A DNA stretch of 64,000 nucleotides from Puccinellia tenuiflora (GCA_012064385.1 QRDG01000478.1:186001-250000); one strand, 5' to 3'; positions 10,784-23,085 are shown, counted from the stretch's first letter. The notes: generated by a model from the letters alone, not told the origin. Program-made: numbers and translations.

Positions 10784-11400
10784 TCAACCCTTAAAAACCA
10801 ACATAATTCTAATTTGAAAGGTTAACTTTACTGTACTCAAACCAAAATCTACCACCAAAGGCGAGTGATCAGACAGTTCTCTAGTTAATAATTTCAGAAA
10901 ACAAAGAGGATAAAAAAACAGAAGGGGCAAAACAAACCAAGATAAAACATGTCTACCACTAATTCTGTCAAAAACAGATCCTAGAAAAAATATTACCGCC
11001 ATCAAAACAACTGTATGCCAGTGCAAAAATTCCTGCCTCTACCTCTACCAAAACTTCTTCCTAACGAATTACTCTTACTCATAATACTAGCTAGCCCCTT
11101 CATACACTCAATAAGCTCGTAATCCTCGACATCCACACCCTCATCTTCAGATGACAGGTCCTGGATATGAACAGGTAAAACACTACTGCTACTAGGACTT
11201 CCAAACTCTGTCTGCCCATTTTTTTACTATTAGCATGAAACAAATTAAATCTAGTTTTCTCTAGATTTTGTGCAGCCTCTATAGTATGTCTAATCTCTAC
11301 AGGAGATCGAAACGAGCTAAACTCCTGTATCCGAACATATTGAACCTCGAACGGAATCTAGCAATCACCCACTCCGCACATGAGCAGTCCAATAATCGAA
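10784..11400 (-). pseudogene. LINE ORF1-end and endonuclease remnant
   Basis: On the minus strand, a frame around 11070-11230 reads through an acidic serine-rich stretch and GRSFGRGRGRNF, like a LINE ORF1 end. A later frame (11026-10784) contains LTRELSDHSPLVVDFG, close to the SDHxPL signature of L1-type endonucleases. Several frame changes separate these pieces and no reverse transcriptase follows. It belongs to the LINE whose target duplication lies at 5193 and 11814. Confidence 0.6.
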
Positions 11401-11827
11401 CACGAGCAGTTCCGACCATCTGGAAGCAGGGTTAGATGGATCCGGACCTGGCGGGTGGAGGTGGAGGGCGAGCTGGGGCGCGGCGGCGACTTCGATCGCG
11501 TCCGCCGACGGGTAGCGCTGGCCGCGACCTCCTAGAGCGGGAGGACGGGAACGGGAGCGATGATGGCGCGAGGGTGAGGCGGACGCAGCGGCGGCCCCCT
11601 AGCCCCGCCCGCCGCTGACTCCGCCGCTCCTGGGAGCAGGACCTCCGCCGATCCCCAACCACCGCGCGACTCCAGCCTCCGCGCTGCACGTCCCCGCGGC
11701 GGAGGCGGCGCCTCTACTGCCTCCTCCTCCGCTACCGCCTCCGGCGCGGCCGGGTCGGCGAGGGCCCTCTCTCCTCTCCCCCAGCGCCGTGGACGACGCG
11801 CTCGGCGCACTTCCCGTCCTAGACGAT

Positions 11828-12250
11828 ATCGCGCGTGTACAGGAAAACCCGCCGGATCGGCTGCCCCTCTCTACCCTAGCGGCGCGACGCGAGTACCGAA
11901 GGAAACGAACATAGAAGAACCAGATCGGACAATAGGAGAAGCTTACAGGGTCCTCTGCGTCCCCTCTCCTCCTCCGGCAGCCGGCGCCGCCGCGTTCGCG
12001 TGGGATCCGTCCATCGATTCGCGAGAGGGGATTTGGTTTGGTTTCGCTCGTCTGAGAGATCGGGTTCGTCTGGGTCTGGTCAGGTGCTGGCTGCGGCTGT
12101 GTGCAGTGTGCCCTCTCTCTCTCTCTGTTTTGTGGTTCTCCTTTTTCTTTCTTGCGGAGCGAGTCGAACTCCAGGCCCAACCCAGTTTACGCTAATCCAG
12201 CTACAAAGCGGTTTACGTCTTTACGTCTTCTAGTCCACGAGGCCACCGCT
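11828..12250 (-). promoter_or_regulatory. Displaced original 5' flank of the proteasome gene
   Basis: Removing the LINE and one target copy joins this DNA directly to the DNA 9 bp upstream of ATG 5184. Read on the minus strand it is GC-rich with CT/GA-rich tracts, as expected of a 5' UTR and promoter. CCT|GTAAGC near 11952 would be a good splice donor and TCTAG|G in the target duplication a possible acceptor. A 5' UTR intron now holding the LINE is therefore possible. That is inference. Confidence 0.5.
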
Positions 12251-12658
12251 TATAGCTGGCCAAACGGGCCGGGCTAAACGGGCCAGCCCGAGGCACGGGA
12301 TTTTGGCCCGGCCCAAGCATGGCACGGCACGGATCTTAACGGGCCACGGCACGGCACGGGCCCATTAGTGCCAGTGCCTGACTTCGATTTGAGGCCCGTG
12401 GGCCGGCCCGGCACGGGCATGATTTGTTTTTTTTTTTTACCTATTTTTTTATTTTTTTAGATATTTTTACATATTTTCGGGCCATAATCGGTCCTAACGG
12501 GCCTTAACCGTGCCTAACGGGCCGTGGTGGAAGTGCAGCCGCGGCACGCGGGCCGGCCCGGCACAGCACGAATACTAAACGTGCCTAACGGGCTGTGTCG
12601 TTGTCGTGTGCGTGGCACGGGCCGTGCCGTGCCGGGCCGGCCCGTTTGGCCAGCTATA
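12251..12658. mobile_element. hAT-type MITE with GC-rich ends
   Basis: 408 bp with 20-bp terminal inverted repeats beginning TATAGCTGGCCAAACGGGCC and an 8-bp target duplication CCACCGCT (12243-12250 and 12659-12666). The arms are full of GGGCC and GGCACGG subrepeats, and a T-rich centre lies near 12427-12475. An 8-bp duplication is diagnostic of hAT transposons. There is no transposase. Confidence 0.85.
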
Positions 12659-12752
12659 CCACCGCTCCACGAACTGCGATGTCAATTTGTTTCAATTCGA
12701 TGCAAATTTACGACATTTTTTTGTTAAGAATATGCACAATACCCTAAGATAG

Positions 12753-12896
12753 TACTCCCTCTGTTTTGAATTAGAAAATGGTTTAAATATTTTAATGTGG
12801 ATTGCAGTCTAGCTAAAATAATAAACATAAACGCAACTAGATACACGCGATTTCGAAAAAAATTAAAATATCTTATAATTTGAAATGAAGATAGTA
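12753..12896. mobile_element. Stowaway-like MITE
   Basis: About 144 bp bounded by TACTCCCTCTGTTTTGAATT and its diverged inverted version ending in AAGATAGTA, with TA dinucleotides at both ends. This is typical of Tc1/mariner-derived Stowaway elements of grasses. It is non-coding. Confidence 0.7.
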
Positions 12897-13187
12897 ATAT
12901 CCTACATCATTTAGCACGAGTCAGCTTCAAAAAAGGAAAAAAAAGAAACTCACGCTGCCAAAAAATATGCAGATTCCTGTCTGGATTTGGAAAACCACGA
13001 CACGGTGACCCCGTCTGGATTTGGAAAACCTTGACCTCTAGCCGCACCGAAGCCCAGACATGGTTGTGTCGCTCGAGCTTCTTGTTTCATGTGAGCTATT
13101 CAACATTTTTCCTATGGTTCATCTTTGCCTGTTTCAACGCTCATGCCACATGAATTGAACGTGACATATACCAGTTAGTTTAGAAGA

Positions 13188-13428
13188 TACTCCATCGGTT
13201 ATAAAATAACTAAGGTACATTTGTCCTAAGTCAAACTATTTTAATTTTGACCTAGCTTATACAAAATTATATCAACATTTATGCACCAATTTAGTTTTAT
13301 TAGATTCATCATACAATATATATGCTACTATAGAGATGTGATGTTGTAGGAATTTACACATTTTCCTATAAATTATGTCAAACTTAGAATAAACCTATAA
13401 ATTCAATTATTTTGTCATGGAGGGAGTA
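13188..13428. mobile_element. Stowaway-like MITE whose right part seeded a tandem array
   Basis: About 241 bp from TACTCCATCGGTTATAAAAT to ATGGAGGGAGTA. The ends are inverted copies of the CTCCCTCCGT-type terminus. The last roughly 100 bp plus the flanking DNA are repeated twice more to the right (see 13331-13763). Confidence 0.7.
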
Positions 13429-13763
13429 ACACGTAAAAAATCACCATCATGGTGCTGCTCCTACCCTACAAGATACAATATATAGAGACGTGATGTTGTA
13501 GGAATTTACACATTTTCCTATAAATTCTGTCAAACTTAGAATAAACCTATAAATTCAATTATTTTGTCATGGAGGGAGTAACACGTAAAAAATCACCATC
13601 ATGGTGCTGCTCCTACCCTACAAGATACAACATATAGAGACGTGATGTTGTAGGAATTTACACATTTTCCTATAAACTCTATCAAACTTAATTAGAATAA
13701 ACCTATATATTCAACTATTTTGTCATGGAGTGAGTAGCACGTAAAAAATCACCATCACGGTGA
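13331..13763. repeat. 152-bp tandem repeat, almost three copies
   Basis: The string GATGTTGTAGGAATTTACAC starts at 13340, 13492 and 13644, exactly 152 bp apart. Each unit joins the right end of the Stowaway element (GGAGGGAGTA) to about 50 bp of flank containing TCACCATCATGGTG, an imperfect hairpin. Copies 1 and 2 are nearly identical and copy 3 has several changes. Confidence 0.9.
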
Positions 13764-14277
13764 TTTTTTTCCCTAATTTTTTTTATTTTATTCCGTCATC
13801 AGCTTGCAGTTCATCTCATAACCAGTAGTGAATGTAGCAGCATAGCAGATTAACATATACATGCAAAATTGGCCAGCCGATAGAATGTGAAAGTTTATGT
13901 ACCATGGGGTAAAGAACACATTACAGATCCTTCTTCACTTTACAGGTATGAACTTGCTTATTTACATGATCCGTTTGTCTGTTCTATGGATATGTTATTT
14001 CACACGTTGAGTTTCTCCAGTTAGCTATTAATCTGAATAAGTACCAGAAATTTTTGTGTGTGAAACTATACAAAACTCCCTTTTATTTATTACAAGTTGG
14101 GAGCAACATCCAATGATGTTGATTTTTCAGTAGTATCAGATGAAAATTCCAGTGACATATCTTCACAGCGTACAATGAAAGACTCAAATGAGTTCTCTTT
14201 ACCAATGGCTATGTACACTGAAAGATTCAAATGTGTTCTCTTTACCAAAGGCTACGGACAAGTGGTACATATCAGAG
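13764..14277. other. Non-TE stretch left of the gypsy insertion, possible exon remnant
   Basis: Low-copy-looking DNA. A plus-strand frame from about 14097 reads openly for 72 codons into the gypsy LTR but contains a 43-bp tandem duplication (units start at 14177 and 14220). That length is not a multiple of three, so a conserved coding role is unlikely. The natural continuation of this DNA is at 41632. Confidence 0.35.
14177..14262 (+). repeat. 43-bp tandem duplication
   Basis: GAAAGACTCAAATGAGTTCT at 14177 and GAAAGATTCAAATGTGTTCT at 14220 start two similar 43-bp units. The period would shift a reading frame. Confidence 0.7.
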
Positions 14278-17205
14278 GTCCATGTGGTGACCCCACACAC
14301 CACTGCATATTGTAGTATACAAGTCGTTAACATAACATTTACAGAAGGACTTATCCGTAAATATTACATCTCTCAGAGTAGTACAACAGAAACATTGCGG
14401 GTCCAATTTGATTACACATTGCTATATATTACAAACAGAAATTCATAAAAACTGCAACGTCATCCTTCCATAGGGAAATATATTCAACTAAGGTAGTGTT
14501 GACTTCGTAGGCTTCACTCATTGTATCATCGAAGTCTAAGCATGGTTTCAAATAGGAAAGGGTGAGTAACAGCGTTACCCAGCAAGTTCAGTATATATAG
14601 AGATAAGGAGTTTCATGCACTAACTACTTTCATGACCATAAGTCATAGACATAATGCAAGTTTTTGTACAACATTTCTTGAAAAGATTGATTTTATTTTG
14701 GAAAACTATGTCCACAACCTCCACGGGTTGTCTGAATCCAAATGGGACTCGTATCCCGCCTCGTTCACGTAGTTCCAATCCGGGAACATGGATGTGACTG
14801 CCACAATTTGTTTGTTTGACTCTGTAGAGCCGCATCACTTTACCCAACAGTTGGCTTGCCTTTTCTAATGCTCTCTTTACACTCCATGAGTGTTATAGCT
14901 AAGGCTCAGGGAATCTAGCCATGGGGAGCTCCTCCACACACTACACATCCACCCGTTTATTATGCGGTAGGGTAATCATGTTCCACGCATACCCATCACC
15001 CTTCCCGAGCTTCCCCACCAATTACCCCGTCGAGCAGGAAGATGACACACTTCCATGTTGTTGACCGCCGCAACGATCCAACCCGGCGTAGGCATGCCGA
15101 GGATGTGTGAACGAAGGAAAAACCCTCTGACTAGCCATCCCATACTAAGTCCGTTGGATGATGCTTTCACTATGGAGAAAGGATCACTGGGACATGGGTT
15201 ATTAATACTAGGTATATACTTTCCCATATGATGGAACACCGGACCTATTCATCTTACCATTTGTTCCATCGCCAGCCACACAATAATATATATATATATC
15301 AATTCACATCATTCAAAAATAGTTTTTCTTTTTTATGCAAGTCAAGAGAAGTAATAATAGCTTTGTAAATAGTTTGATAAAAATATTTCAAGCAGTATGC
15401 AAGAATGAACTTGCCTTGAGACTGACAAGTAGTGCAGTCTAAAGCTTCCGACGACTCGAGACCCTCGTGTTCTGAAATCAGCATCATTGTCTTGGTAAGA
15501 CAATGTTTAAAGATCCAATTATGCTATTATGCATAAATGATATGACTTTTGCTTTTGGTTTTAAAATATTTCCCCCCTATTTGATTTTTAATGATTTATA
15601 AATCTTTTTAAAGATTTTTACTTGCATTATTTTTCTTTGGTGTGTTTTACCTAAGATGTTGCATCAAATAATCATCTACAATTTAATAATAAAGTTCAAC
15701 TCAATAGTTAGAACCTTATTACAATTTTCTTAATAGCATTTTCTTTTTAGAAAATAGTTTTTGAAAATAATTCAATTCATTTCCACTGAAGGATCCTTGA
15801 ATTTAATTTTTATAAATATTTCAAATCATGTCCACTTAAGGATCTTTGAAATAATTGAGGATAACTCAATTCATTTCCACTTAAGGATCTATGAATTATT
15901 CTCAAGAAAATCTTTTTGAAAACTTAATTTTTGAAAATAATTCAAATCATTTCCACTTAAGGATCTTTAAAATTTTCACTCAAGAAAAACTTTTCAATAA
16001 ATACTAGACAAATTATATTCAAATTCCTTGTAAAATTTTAAGTGGAAAACATATTTTTATTGTATTTTTAGGGCTTTTATTTTGGGTTCAAAAATTTGTT
16101 TGAATTTGTATTTAATTTGTATTTGATTTAAACTCTGCAATTTTCATAAATTGCAAATATGCCCTCGGGTACTTGGTTGAACCAAGTCAACCCGTACCAG
16201 TTCGGTCCAACCGACCGAACCCGTTCCTCACTTCTCTCTCTCTCACTCTCGCGACTCCGTTCCCCTCTCTCTCTCTCTCTCGCGACTCCGGTCACCGCCG
16301 CCGTCGCCGAGCGATTTCGGCCTCCTCCGGCCGTCTCTACCACCGCCGTTGAGCGCAAACGACAGATCCCGCTCCGCTCTTCCTTCTCTACCCAAAGGAT
16401 TCACTCCATCATCTCCGACGTGGTCGAGCGCATCCTAACCCTAATTAGGGTTTTGATTGCAGCAAGACGTCGCCGTCGTGCTCCCGCTGCCGAGCTGCTC
16501 CGATGTGTTGGTGTGGAGCTCGCCTCCGTGCCACCATAGTGCTGGTGTGTGGTGCGCTTCTCCCCTGGTCCTCCTCCATGACCACACGGGCACTGCCTCG
16601 TCGTCATGTCGTTACGACCTTGGGCGCACGGTATGATTCTTCCTCCTCCTCCTTCTTCTCTCTACTCTCATCTCCCCTCTAGATCTCTCTAGTCTAACCT
16701 AGCTACTATGCTGCGCATGCTCTCCTCACTGGCACTTAGCAAAATCATGCTTATGCACTGGACATGCTCTGTTGATGATGATTTACTTGTGTTTAGATGC
16801 TTTAGTTGTGTTTAGATGGTTTAGTGCTTTATTATTAAGTGTGTTGTGAAGAATAAATTTAGGAGAATTATTTAGATAGCATATATAAAGATTTGATGAA
16901 AAGAATTAGGGTTTGGGGCTTGATATCATGATGTAGCTGTGTTCGGTGCTCTGTGCAAGTGTGGAATAATCTCTGTGGCTAAGAAATATAGTTGTGCATG
17001 CTGTGATGCCTCCACTGGAGTTACACATAAGCTAGCTATGAATTAGCTTTGGAAAATCCTCTTTTTATACTTTCATGTGCTTCTTCTAGTGCACTGATGT
17101 GCTATGCTCAGTTGCATCAATTACTTGGTGCTCTGGCATGTGTGTGAATTAAATAAGAACAGATATGCACTTGCCTTCACCTTGCCTTAACAAAATCATG
17201 TTGAA

Positions 17206-17774
17206 TGTCGGGGATATAACAAATAGGGGTATCTTCGACATGTACATATTACAGTATAATAGGGTGGCCCATAGTGGTGGTAAGCCGAATTCCGGCTTAC
17301 CGGGCGGCCCAGTATGCTGAAGCGCAAGGACAAGGCCCAGCCGGCTAAGGAGGAGCAAAGACAGAGGCCCGGCAACCAACCGACTTGGAGCACAAGACGA
17401 AGAAAACTAAGCCGTATTAGTCTAGGACTCATATTACCTTATGTCGGTAGACTTTCCTTGTAAGCCCTAGGTCCGGCCGCCTTTATAAGCCGGCCTACAG
17501 GACGCCTTAGGGCAGATCGAGAGACAATCTCCACAGCCTCATACTACCAAGGCTATACACACATCATTGTAACCCGGCGATATTGCCTTATAGTGATTTA
17601 TAGCAGCACGTAGGATCACGTCACCGTCGTGTGATCCGAAGCTGGGTAAACTGTGTGTAATCCCGTCACCGGAATCCCGCTACGTTCCTCCCCCCACGTC
17701 TTCTCTCTACCGTCGGCGTGTATACCTAGCCGGATGGCACCCCTATCCCGGCTAGAATCGACAATACCACGACA
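17206..17774 (+). repeat. 5' LTR of nested element 1
   Basis: 569 bp, TGTCGGGG...CCACGACA. It matches 20497-21064 with about 2% difference by eye. Confidence 0.93.
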
Positions 17775-17795
17775 GTTGGCACCCACCGTGGGGCG
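17775..17795 (+). other. PBS-like sequence of nested element 1
   Basis: GTTGGCACCCACCGTGGGGC directly follows the 5' LTR. It resembles the corresponding sequence at 814-834. It is not the initiator-Met type; the tRNA used was not determined. Confidence 0.6.
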
Positions 17796-18689
17796 AGAGG
17801 CGTCCAGGCGATGATCCGGGCGGGATCCTTCATCGACATCTTCAACTAGATCGGATCTATCCGGCTGATCCAGTTCGACAAATTCATCGTCATCATCTTC
17901 GTTGCGGTTGGCTTCGCTCCCAAAGCTACATCGGATCGACTCACATCATACATGTGAAGTGCGGATCGGATCCAATCGACGAAGGCGATGTTTTCCGCCG
18001 CGTTGGTTGACGTTTTCCGACTTCATCACATTTAGAGTCGTCATCATCAACCAGATCGCATCTGGTCAAATCGCCGGCTTCAAGGTGTCGCCTCGTGAAA
18101 GCGCGTGGCTCTGATTATGCTCATAAATTGGCTATATGGCCTCTATCCTGCTGGCAAAAATCAAGCAGCCATCCGACATCCACTTCACCCAACGCAGGCA
18201 GTTGACTAGCTCTACGAGCTTGAGATTTTTTGCCGGATTGATAAAATCTGCAGAATTTCCTCGTGTAGCTGGTTGTTGTCTGCATACGCGTCGAGTTGGA
18301 AATTTCATGCGCTTTACGGCAGGAGGCCACGTACGCAGCGGCAGGAGCAGTCCCGAGCAGATCAATCAGTTCTCATCACGGAGTAAATTTCCGGTCGAGC
18401 TCCCAAGAAAAGAAAGTGCTAATCAAGCAAATCATAGAGGCCACCTGCATATCAGCCTAAACACGTGCAGCTGGTACGTGCTTTGTTTGACCGCTAGTGG
18501 TAAACCAAAAAGCTACTAGTACTTGCACCGGAAGCAAGCGTCATCATCATCGACTACATCAAGTCGGCGCATCAGGCCTTGATGGATTTTTCGCCAACTT
18601 TGACGTGTCCGGCTTCGGTCCGGTGCCCGGCTTAGACGAATCGATCGTCGCCTTTATCATGTTCGGCTCGGGTTCGCTTCGGCATTCGG

Positions 18690-19240
18690 CATACGTCATG
18701 TCTGGTTTATTCAGTTTCAGCTTAATCGTCGACGTGACGTGTTGCCTTTTCAGCGCGATTATCGTCGCGTTCCAGCTTAATTGCTGACGTGGCAAGACAC
18801 CTTTTCGGCGTACCCGTCATCGCGTTTCGGCTTAATTGTCGACGCGGACGATGTTTTTTAAGCATAATTATTTTCGTGTCCTGCTTAATTGTTAGCAGAA
18901 CATGACGCCTTTTCCGGCGTAATTATCGTCGTGTTTCGGCTTAAATAGCCAACGTGACATGATGTTTTTTCGCGTTCTTGCCTACCCGTCGTCACGTTCT
19001 AGCTTAATTGCTAATGTGGCACGATGTGTTTACGGCATATTCATTGTCGCTGTTTCGGCTTACGCGGCAACGCGTCACGGTTGAATTTTTTTCGCCGGAT
19101 TTGGCGGATCTGTCGTCGGCTTTATCGTGTTTCGACTTCATCGTCAACACGTCACGGACGACACGCCTTCCCGGCATACACACCATCGCAGTCCGACTTA
19201 ATTGTCGTCGCGGCCTATTCATCGCTGCATCCCGGCTTAC
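18690..19240. repeat. Degenerate tandem array in nested element 1
   Basis: Variants of GGCTTAATTGTCGACGTGGC recur about every 55-60 bp (near 18775, 18829, 18884, 18938 and 19000), alternating with TTTTCGGCGTA-type segments. The copies are strongly diverged and have no common reading frame. Confidence 0.7.
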
Positions 19241-19935
19241 GCGTCATCAACGCCAAGAGCACCAAAAAAGCTAAGTTTTTCAGCAATTCTCTCGTTAACA
19301 TTATATATGCTCATGAAATAAATTCTGGTTCGCTCTGTGAGATCATGCCATCTTTTATTTCCCGATGATCATATATACTAAAGCTATCAATGTCAACCCG
19401 AATTTGCTTCGTGCTAGTGGTTATGTTCTGATACTTTTTTAGCCATGTTGCCTTACAAATTAATGTTTTGTCCGCCTAAGAGTATTCATCTGATCGCTTA
19501 TGTGCTGGGTCGCCTGAGTAGGTGTTTCGGCACCAAAAGCCGGCATTTGTTCTGGGTCTAAACAGCTTGGTATTTCATCCCTGTTGCCCAGCAGACGTTC
19601 CGTGCCGGAGGTTTGCTAACACACGAAATATGGCTAAAGTGCATAAGCCAGAAAACTTAAGGGCGGACCGCAGATAATCTGCAACCCAATGTTTTTGTTG
19701 AAAAAACTGTCGGCTTAGGTCTTACAATTGTTTAGCTTGTATTAAAAGTACAGCTTAATGCAGTTATTGTTTATTCTACAGGTGTTTTTGTTGCCGCTTC
19801 ATCAAGGACGTCACCTGCAAGACGACTTATCTTCAGCCGCCTCCTGGGTTTTAAACAGATTGGCATTGCCCTGTTACCCGGTGAGATGTTCTCATCAAGC
19901 CTCACGCCGTCTTATTTCATAAGGTCGACATGAGC

Positions 19936-20494
19936 CTCGGGGGCTACAGTCTGTCGGAACTTACAGTTTTGATAGATAGCTCGGGGGCTGCGTCGATCTA
20001 CATCAAGCCGGCACTCGGGGGCTACAAGCATCGGATTTTCTGAGTCTCATGCCGCCTTACTTCATAAGCCGACATGAGCCTCGGGGGCTACATCCACCTG
20101 GACGGAGATTTTTTCTTCATCCACTATGGAATAAACTCGGTTCTGAAACATGCAAATTGACTGTGTTCCCAATGGAATAAAGCTAGCACCAGCGGGCACA
20201 GTTCAATTCTGAAAGTAGACCGGACGCGGCCTACTTCAGAAGCATGGAAATCGGACGAGTTCCATTGGACATAAGCCGGCACGATTAAAAATCGATCAGT
20301 CCGGACGTCCTGGTCAATCCGTCTTAAATGGCAATTAAGACGATGTTAGTTCGGTAGTACATGTCGGATTATTTTCTTCGGCAAAGCTTCAAGTTCTACA
20401 TCGGTCTAAACCAAGACAAGACAGACGAAGGCGAAACTACTTCAAGCCCGTCGAAGAAGCCGGCCGCTGGAGAACTCAAAACTTTCCGGGGGCT
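19936..20494 (+). repeat. Repeated polypurine-like CTCGGGGGCT motifs
   Basis: CTCGGGGGCT occurs at 19936, 19980, 20014 and 20080. The near-identical CCGGGGGCT at 20486-20494 ends two bases before the 3' LTR, where the true polypurine tract must be. The upstream copies therefore look like duplicates of the plus-strand priming site. Confidence 0.75.
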
Positions 20495-20496
20495 AG

Positions 20497-21064
20497 TGTC
20501 GGGGATATACCAAATAGGGGTATCTTCGACATGTACATATTACAGTATAATAGGGTGGCCCATAGTGGTGGTAAGCCGAATTCCGGCTTACCGAGCGGCC
20601 CAGTATGCTGAAGCGCAAGGACAAGGCACAGCCGGCTAAGGAGGAGCCAAGACAGAGGCCCGGCAACCAGCCGACTTGGCGCACAAGACGAAGACAACTA
20701 AGCCGTGTTAGTCTAGGACTCCTATTCCCTTAGTCGGTAGACTTTCCTTGTAAGCCCTAGGCCCGGCCGCCTTTATAAGCCGGCCTACGGGACGCCTTAG
20801 GGCAGATCGAGAGACAATCTCCACAGCCTCATACTACCAAGGCTATACACACATCATTGTAACCCGGCGATATTGCCTTATAGTGATTTATAGCAGCACG
20901 TAGGATCACGTCACCGTCGTGTGATCCGAAGCTGGGTAAACTGTGTGTAATCCCGTCACCGGAATCCCGCTACGTTCCTCCCCCCACGTCTTCTCTCTAC
21001 CGTCGGCGTGTATACCTAGCCGGATGGCACCCCTATCCCGGCTAGAATCGACAATACCACGACA
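20497..21064 (+). repeat. 3' LTR of nested element 1
   Basis: 568 bp, pair of 17206-17774, followed by TTGAA. The last 260 bp appear identical between the two copies. Confidence 0.93.
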
Positions 21065-23085
21065 TTGAACCTGATACTGATAAGAACATAGATGATTCTC
21101 TCTTCCTCTCTCTTCTAAATGCATGGAAACATGCTGAGCACTTGTTCTCAGTTGAACAACTGCTCCTCTCCTCTACACTTCCCTCTAATGCATGCTTGAA
21201 GCTTGGCTCTGTCATTGCAAGGGCTAGCTACTGCTCTCCCTCTCTGCACACACAGTAATAATCTGCTTCAGAAGAGTAGCTTGGTCTTCTGGACACATAT
21301 GGCCTGCTTCTTGTGGTTAGCCTGCTCCTTCTAGCTGCTTCAAGGGTGTATGGCTTTGGTGGTGTTGTGTGGGTGTTGTTCTTGATGAAGAACATATGTG
21401 ATTTGATTTATGGCTTTGCTCCTACGGCTGCCCTATATTATAGGATTTGCAAGGTGCTGATGTGTTAAGCACTAGAATGCTCTAAGAGATATGCATTCGG
21501 CTAAGAAGTTTAACTTAAGCTTCTTTGAGTTATTATTTTTAAGTGAAAAGTATTTCAGTTCTTCCCCCTTTGTAAAGAAAGGTGAAAAGTTATAGAGTTC
21601 CTGTGCCAACGTTTATCTATCCACCTCACTCATGTTTATCTTGCCCTAGTCGGCAATCATATCCCTGTTACCTTAGGGATGAGGTAACTAATTGGATTTG
21701 GGCTGAAAACATGATGGGTTTGATTTGGTATATGGGCTGGATATGGGTATGCTATGTGGGCTTTAAGAAAATGGGTCCAATTATCTTTTCCATGATAATT
21801 GTGATGCCAATTAATTAGGATTTGTTTCTTTAAATAATTTGGCAGATAATGGAGATATAAGTCTTATTGTTGCCTTTGATGTGTTGTATTGCTTTCATAT
21901 GCTCACTAGCATGTCCCTCAGGTTGCCTAAGTTTAAATGCTGGTTTTAAAGCCTTTGCCCCTTATTTCAGTTGCCTAAAATGTTGAGCATGATCTTGTTG
22001 CCAAGGATGTTGGTTTTGGATTTATAAATGTATTATTTCCATCTGCTAACTCAAATTAATTGAGTTTTGCAATCTGCCAAGTTTTAACATTAAACAGCCA
22101 GTACTAAGGTACTTGGCTACATTTTAATCTTAACACAATTTCCTTTTCTATGAATTATGATTTTGATTTGCAGGGATGAAGTTTCTGAAGGATGGCTATG
22201 AAGATTTTAGCTTAGGATTTTATTTCTATTTTTCTGTAATATTTTTGTATACAGAACTGATGTAAATATTTATTCAATTTCAGTTGTAAATTTATTTGTG
22301 GAAAAATCCACTTGTAAGGTTTGAATTTAGGTGTAAGTGTTGATCATGTATATGTTGGAAGATCATGTGTTGTGTATGGATAGATTTTGGATCTGATATG
22401 TATTTATTTAAATTGTGAATGAATATGGATTGAATTTGAATGTGGAATGGAATTGGAATGTATATCAGATGTAAATGAATTATATTGAGTTGGAATTGTT
22501 GTTGAAATATATTTGGAATGAAATGATGTGAATGTATATGTGTTCATCAAGATTGTGAATCTTTTTATTACTTTGCATTTGAAATGAATCTTATTATGTG
22601 TTTTAAATGATGAACATGATCAAGTGTTGATCATGTTTAACTTGGGATATGAATTTGAAAAGAATAAAGAAAAGATATAAAAATTTTCAAATGAATAGAT
22701 AAGATGAGATGTTGTTTTTGAAATATGAAGGTTTGAATTGGTTTAATTTAAAAAGTGTGTTCTTTAGGGTTTAAGAATAAGAATATAGATAAGATATATA
22801 AGAATTATGGATTTTAAATTTGAGTTTTGAATTTCATTTGATTGAATTTGTTTATAGAAATGATAACCAACCCCTTTTATAAACTAGGGTTTTGAAATAG
22901 TGACTTAGGTTATATCGATGAATCTCGACTACTGGTCAGTGACATGCTCCTATGTCATCGACGTTTGTCGGCTATCGACATCCTTATCATTTCACAAATA
23001 TTCGGGTTTTTCAAATATGCATGGATGCAAAGATGCACAATTCCCATTTCTACCCTCTCGAATCTTATAACTATGGGGTATTACA

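Larger units (their letters stand above)
5207..11813 (-). mobile_element. LINE (L1-type), internally deleted, split by a copia element
   Basis: A 14-bp direct repeat CCGTCCTAGACGAT occurs at 5193-5206 and 11814-11827. The left copy is followed by a T run, the poly-A end of a minus-strand LINE. Without the copia insertion and its duplication the element is about 1.8 kb. Its right end is GC-rich, like a LINE 5' region. Between about 11400 and 10784 it holds fragments resembling the ORF1 end and the endonuclease, including a SDHSPLVVD motif. The reverse transcriptase is missing. The left part (5207-5641) is 3' UTR-like. Confidence 0.8.
17206..21064 (+). mobile_element. Non-autonomous LTR retrotransposon (LARD-like), nested
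   Basis: 3859 bp with LTRs of 569 and 568 bp and a perfect target duplication TTGAA (17201-17205 and 21065-21069). The right gypsy LTR shows the uninterrupted site near 32997. The 2.7-kb interior has no gag or pol frame. It holds a PBS-like sequence, a degenerate tandem array and repeated CTCGGGGGCT motifs. By eye the LTRs differ at about a dozen positions plus one indel, all in the first 300 bp. It must borrow proteins from an autonomous gypsy relative. Confidence 0.95.
14283..23085 (-). repeat. 3' LTR of the gypsy element (left copy)
   Basis: Spans 8803 bp because a 3859-bp element plus its 5-bp duplication is nested at 17206. The LTR proper is about 4939 bp. Compared with the right LTR it lacks about 212 bp near 14495, where the other copy has 29632-29843. 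The border shares GAC on both sides, suggesting a microhomology deletion. Confidence 0.93.

Noticed and set aside
11599..12180. Minus-strand open frame of 193 codons
   Set aside because: It runs across the LINE border and the target duplication and has only low-complexity Arg/Gly/Ala composition.
12255..12660. GC-rich palindromic block considered as a CpG-island promoter
   Set aside because: Perfect 20-bp terminal inverted repeats and an 8-bp target duplication show it is a hAT MITE.
13331..13763. Regularly spaced repeats considered as a CRISPR array
   Set aside because: The units are contiguous 152-bp tandem copies with no unique spacers, in plant nuclear DNA, and derive from a MITE.
14097..14315. 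72-codon plus-strand frame
   Set aside because: It crosses into the gypsy LTR and contains a 43-bp duplication that breaks frame conservation.
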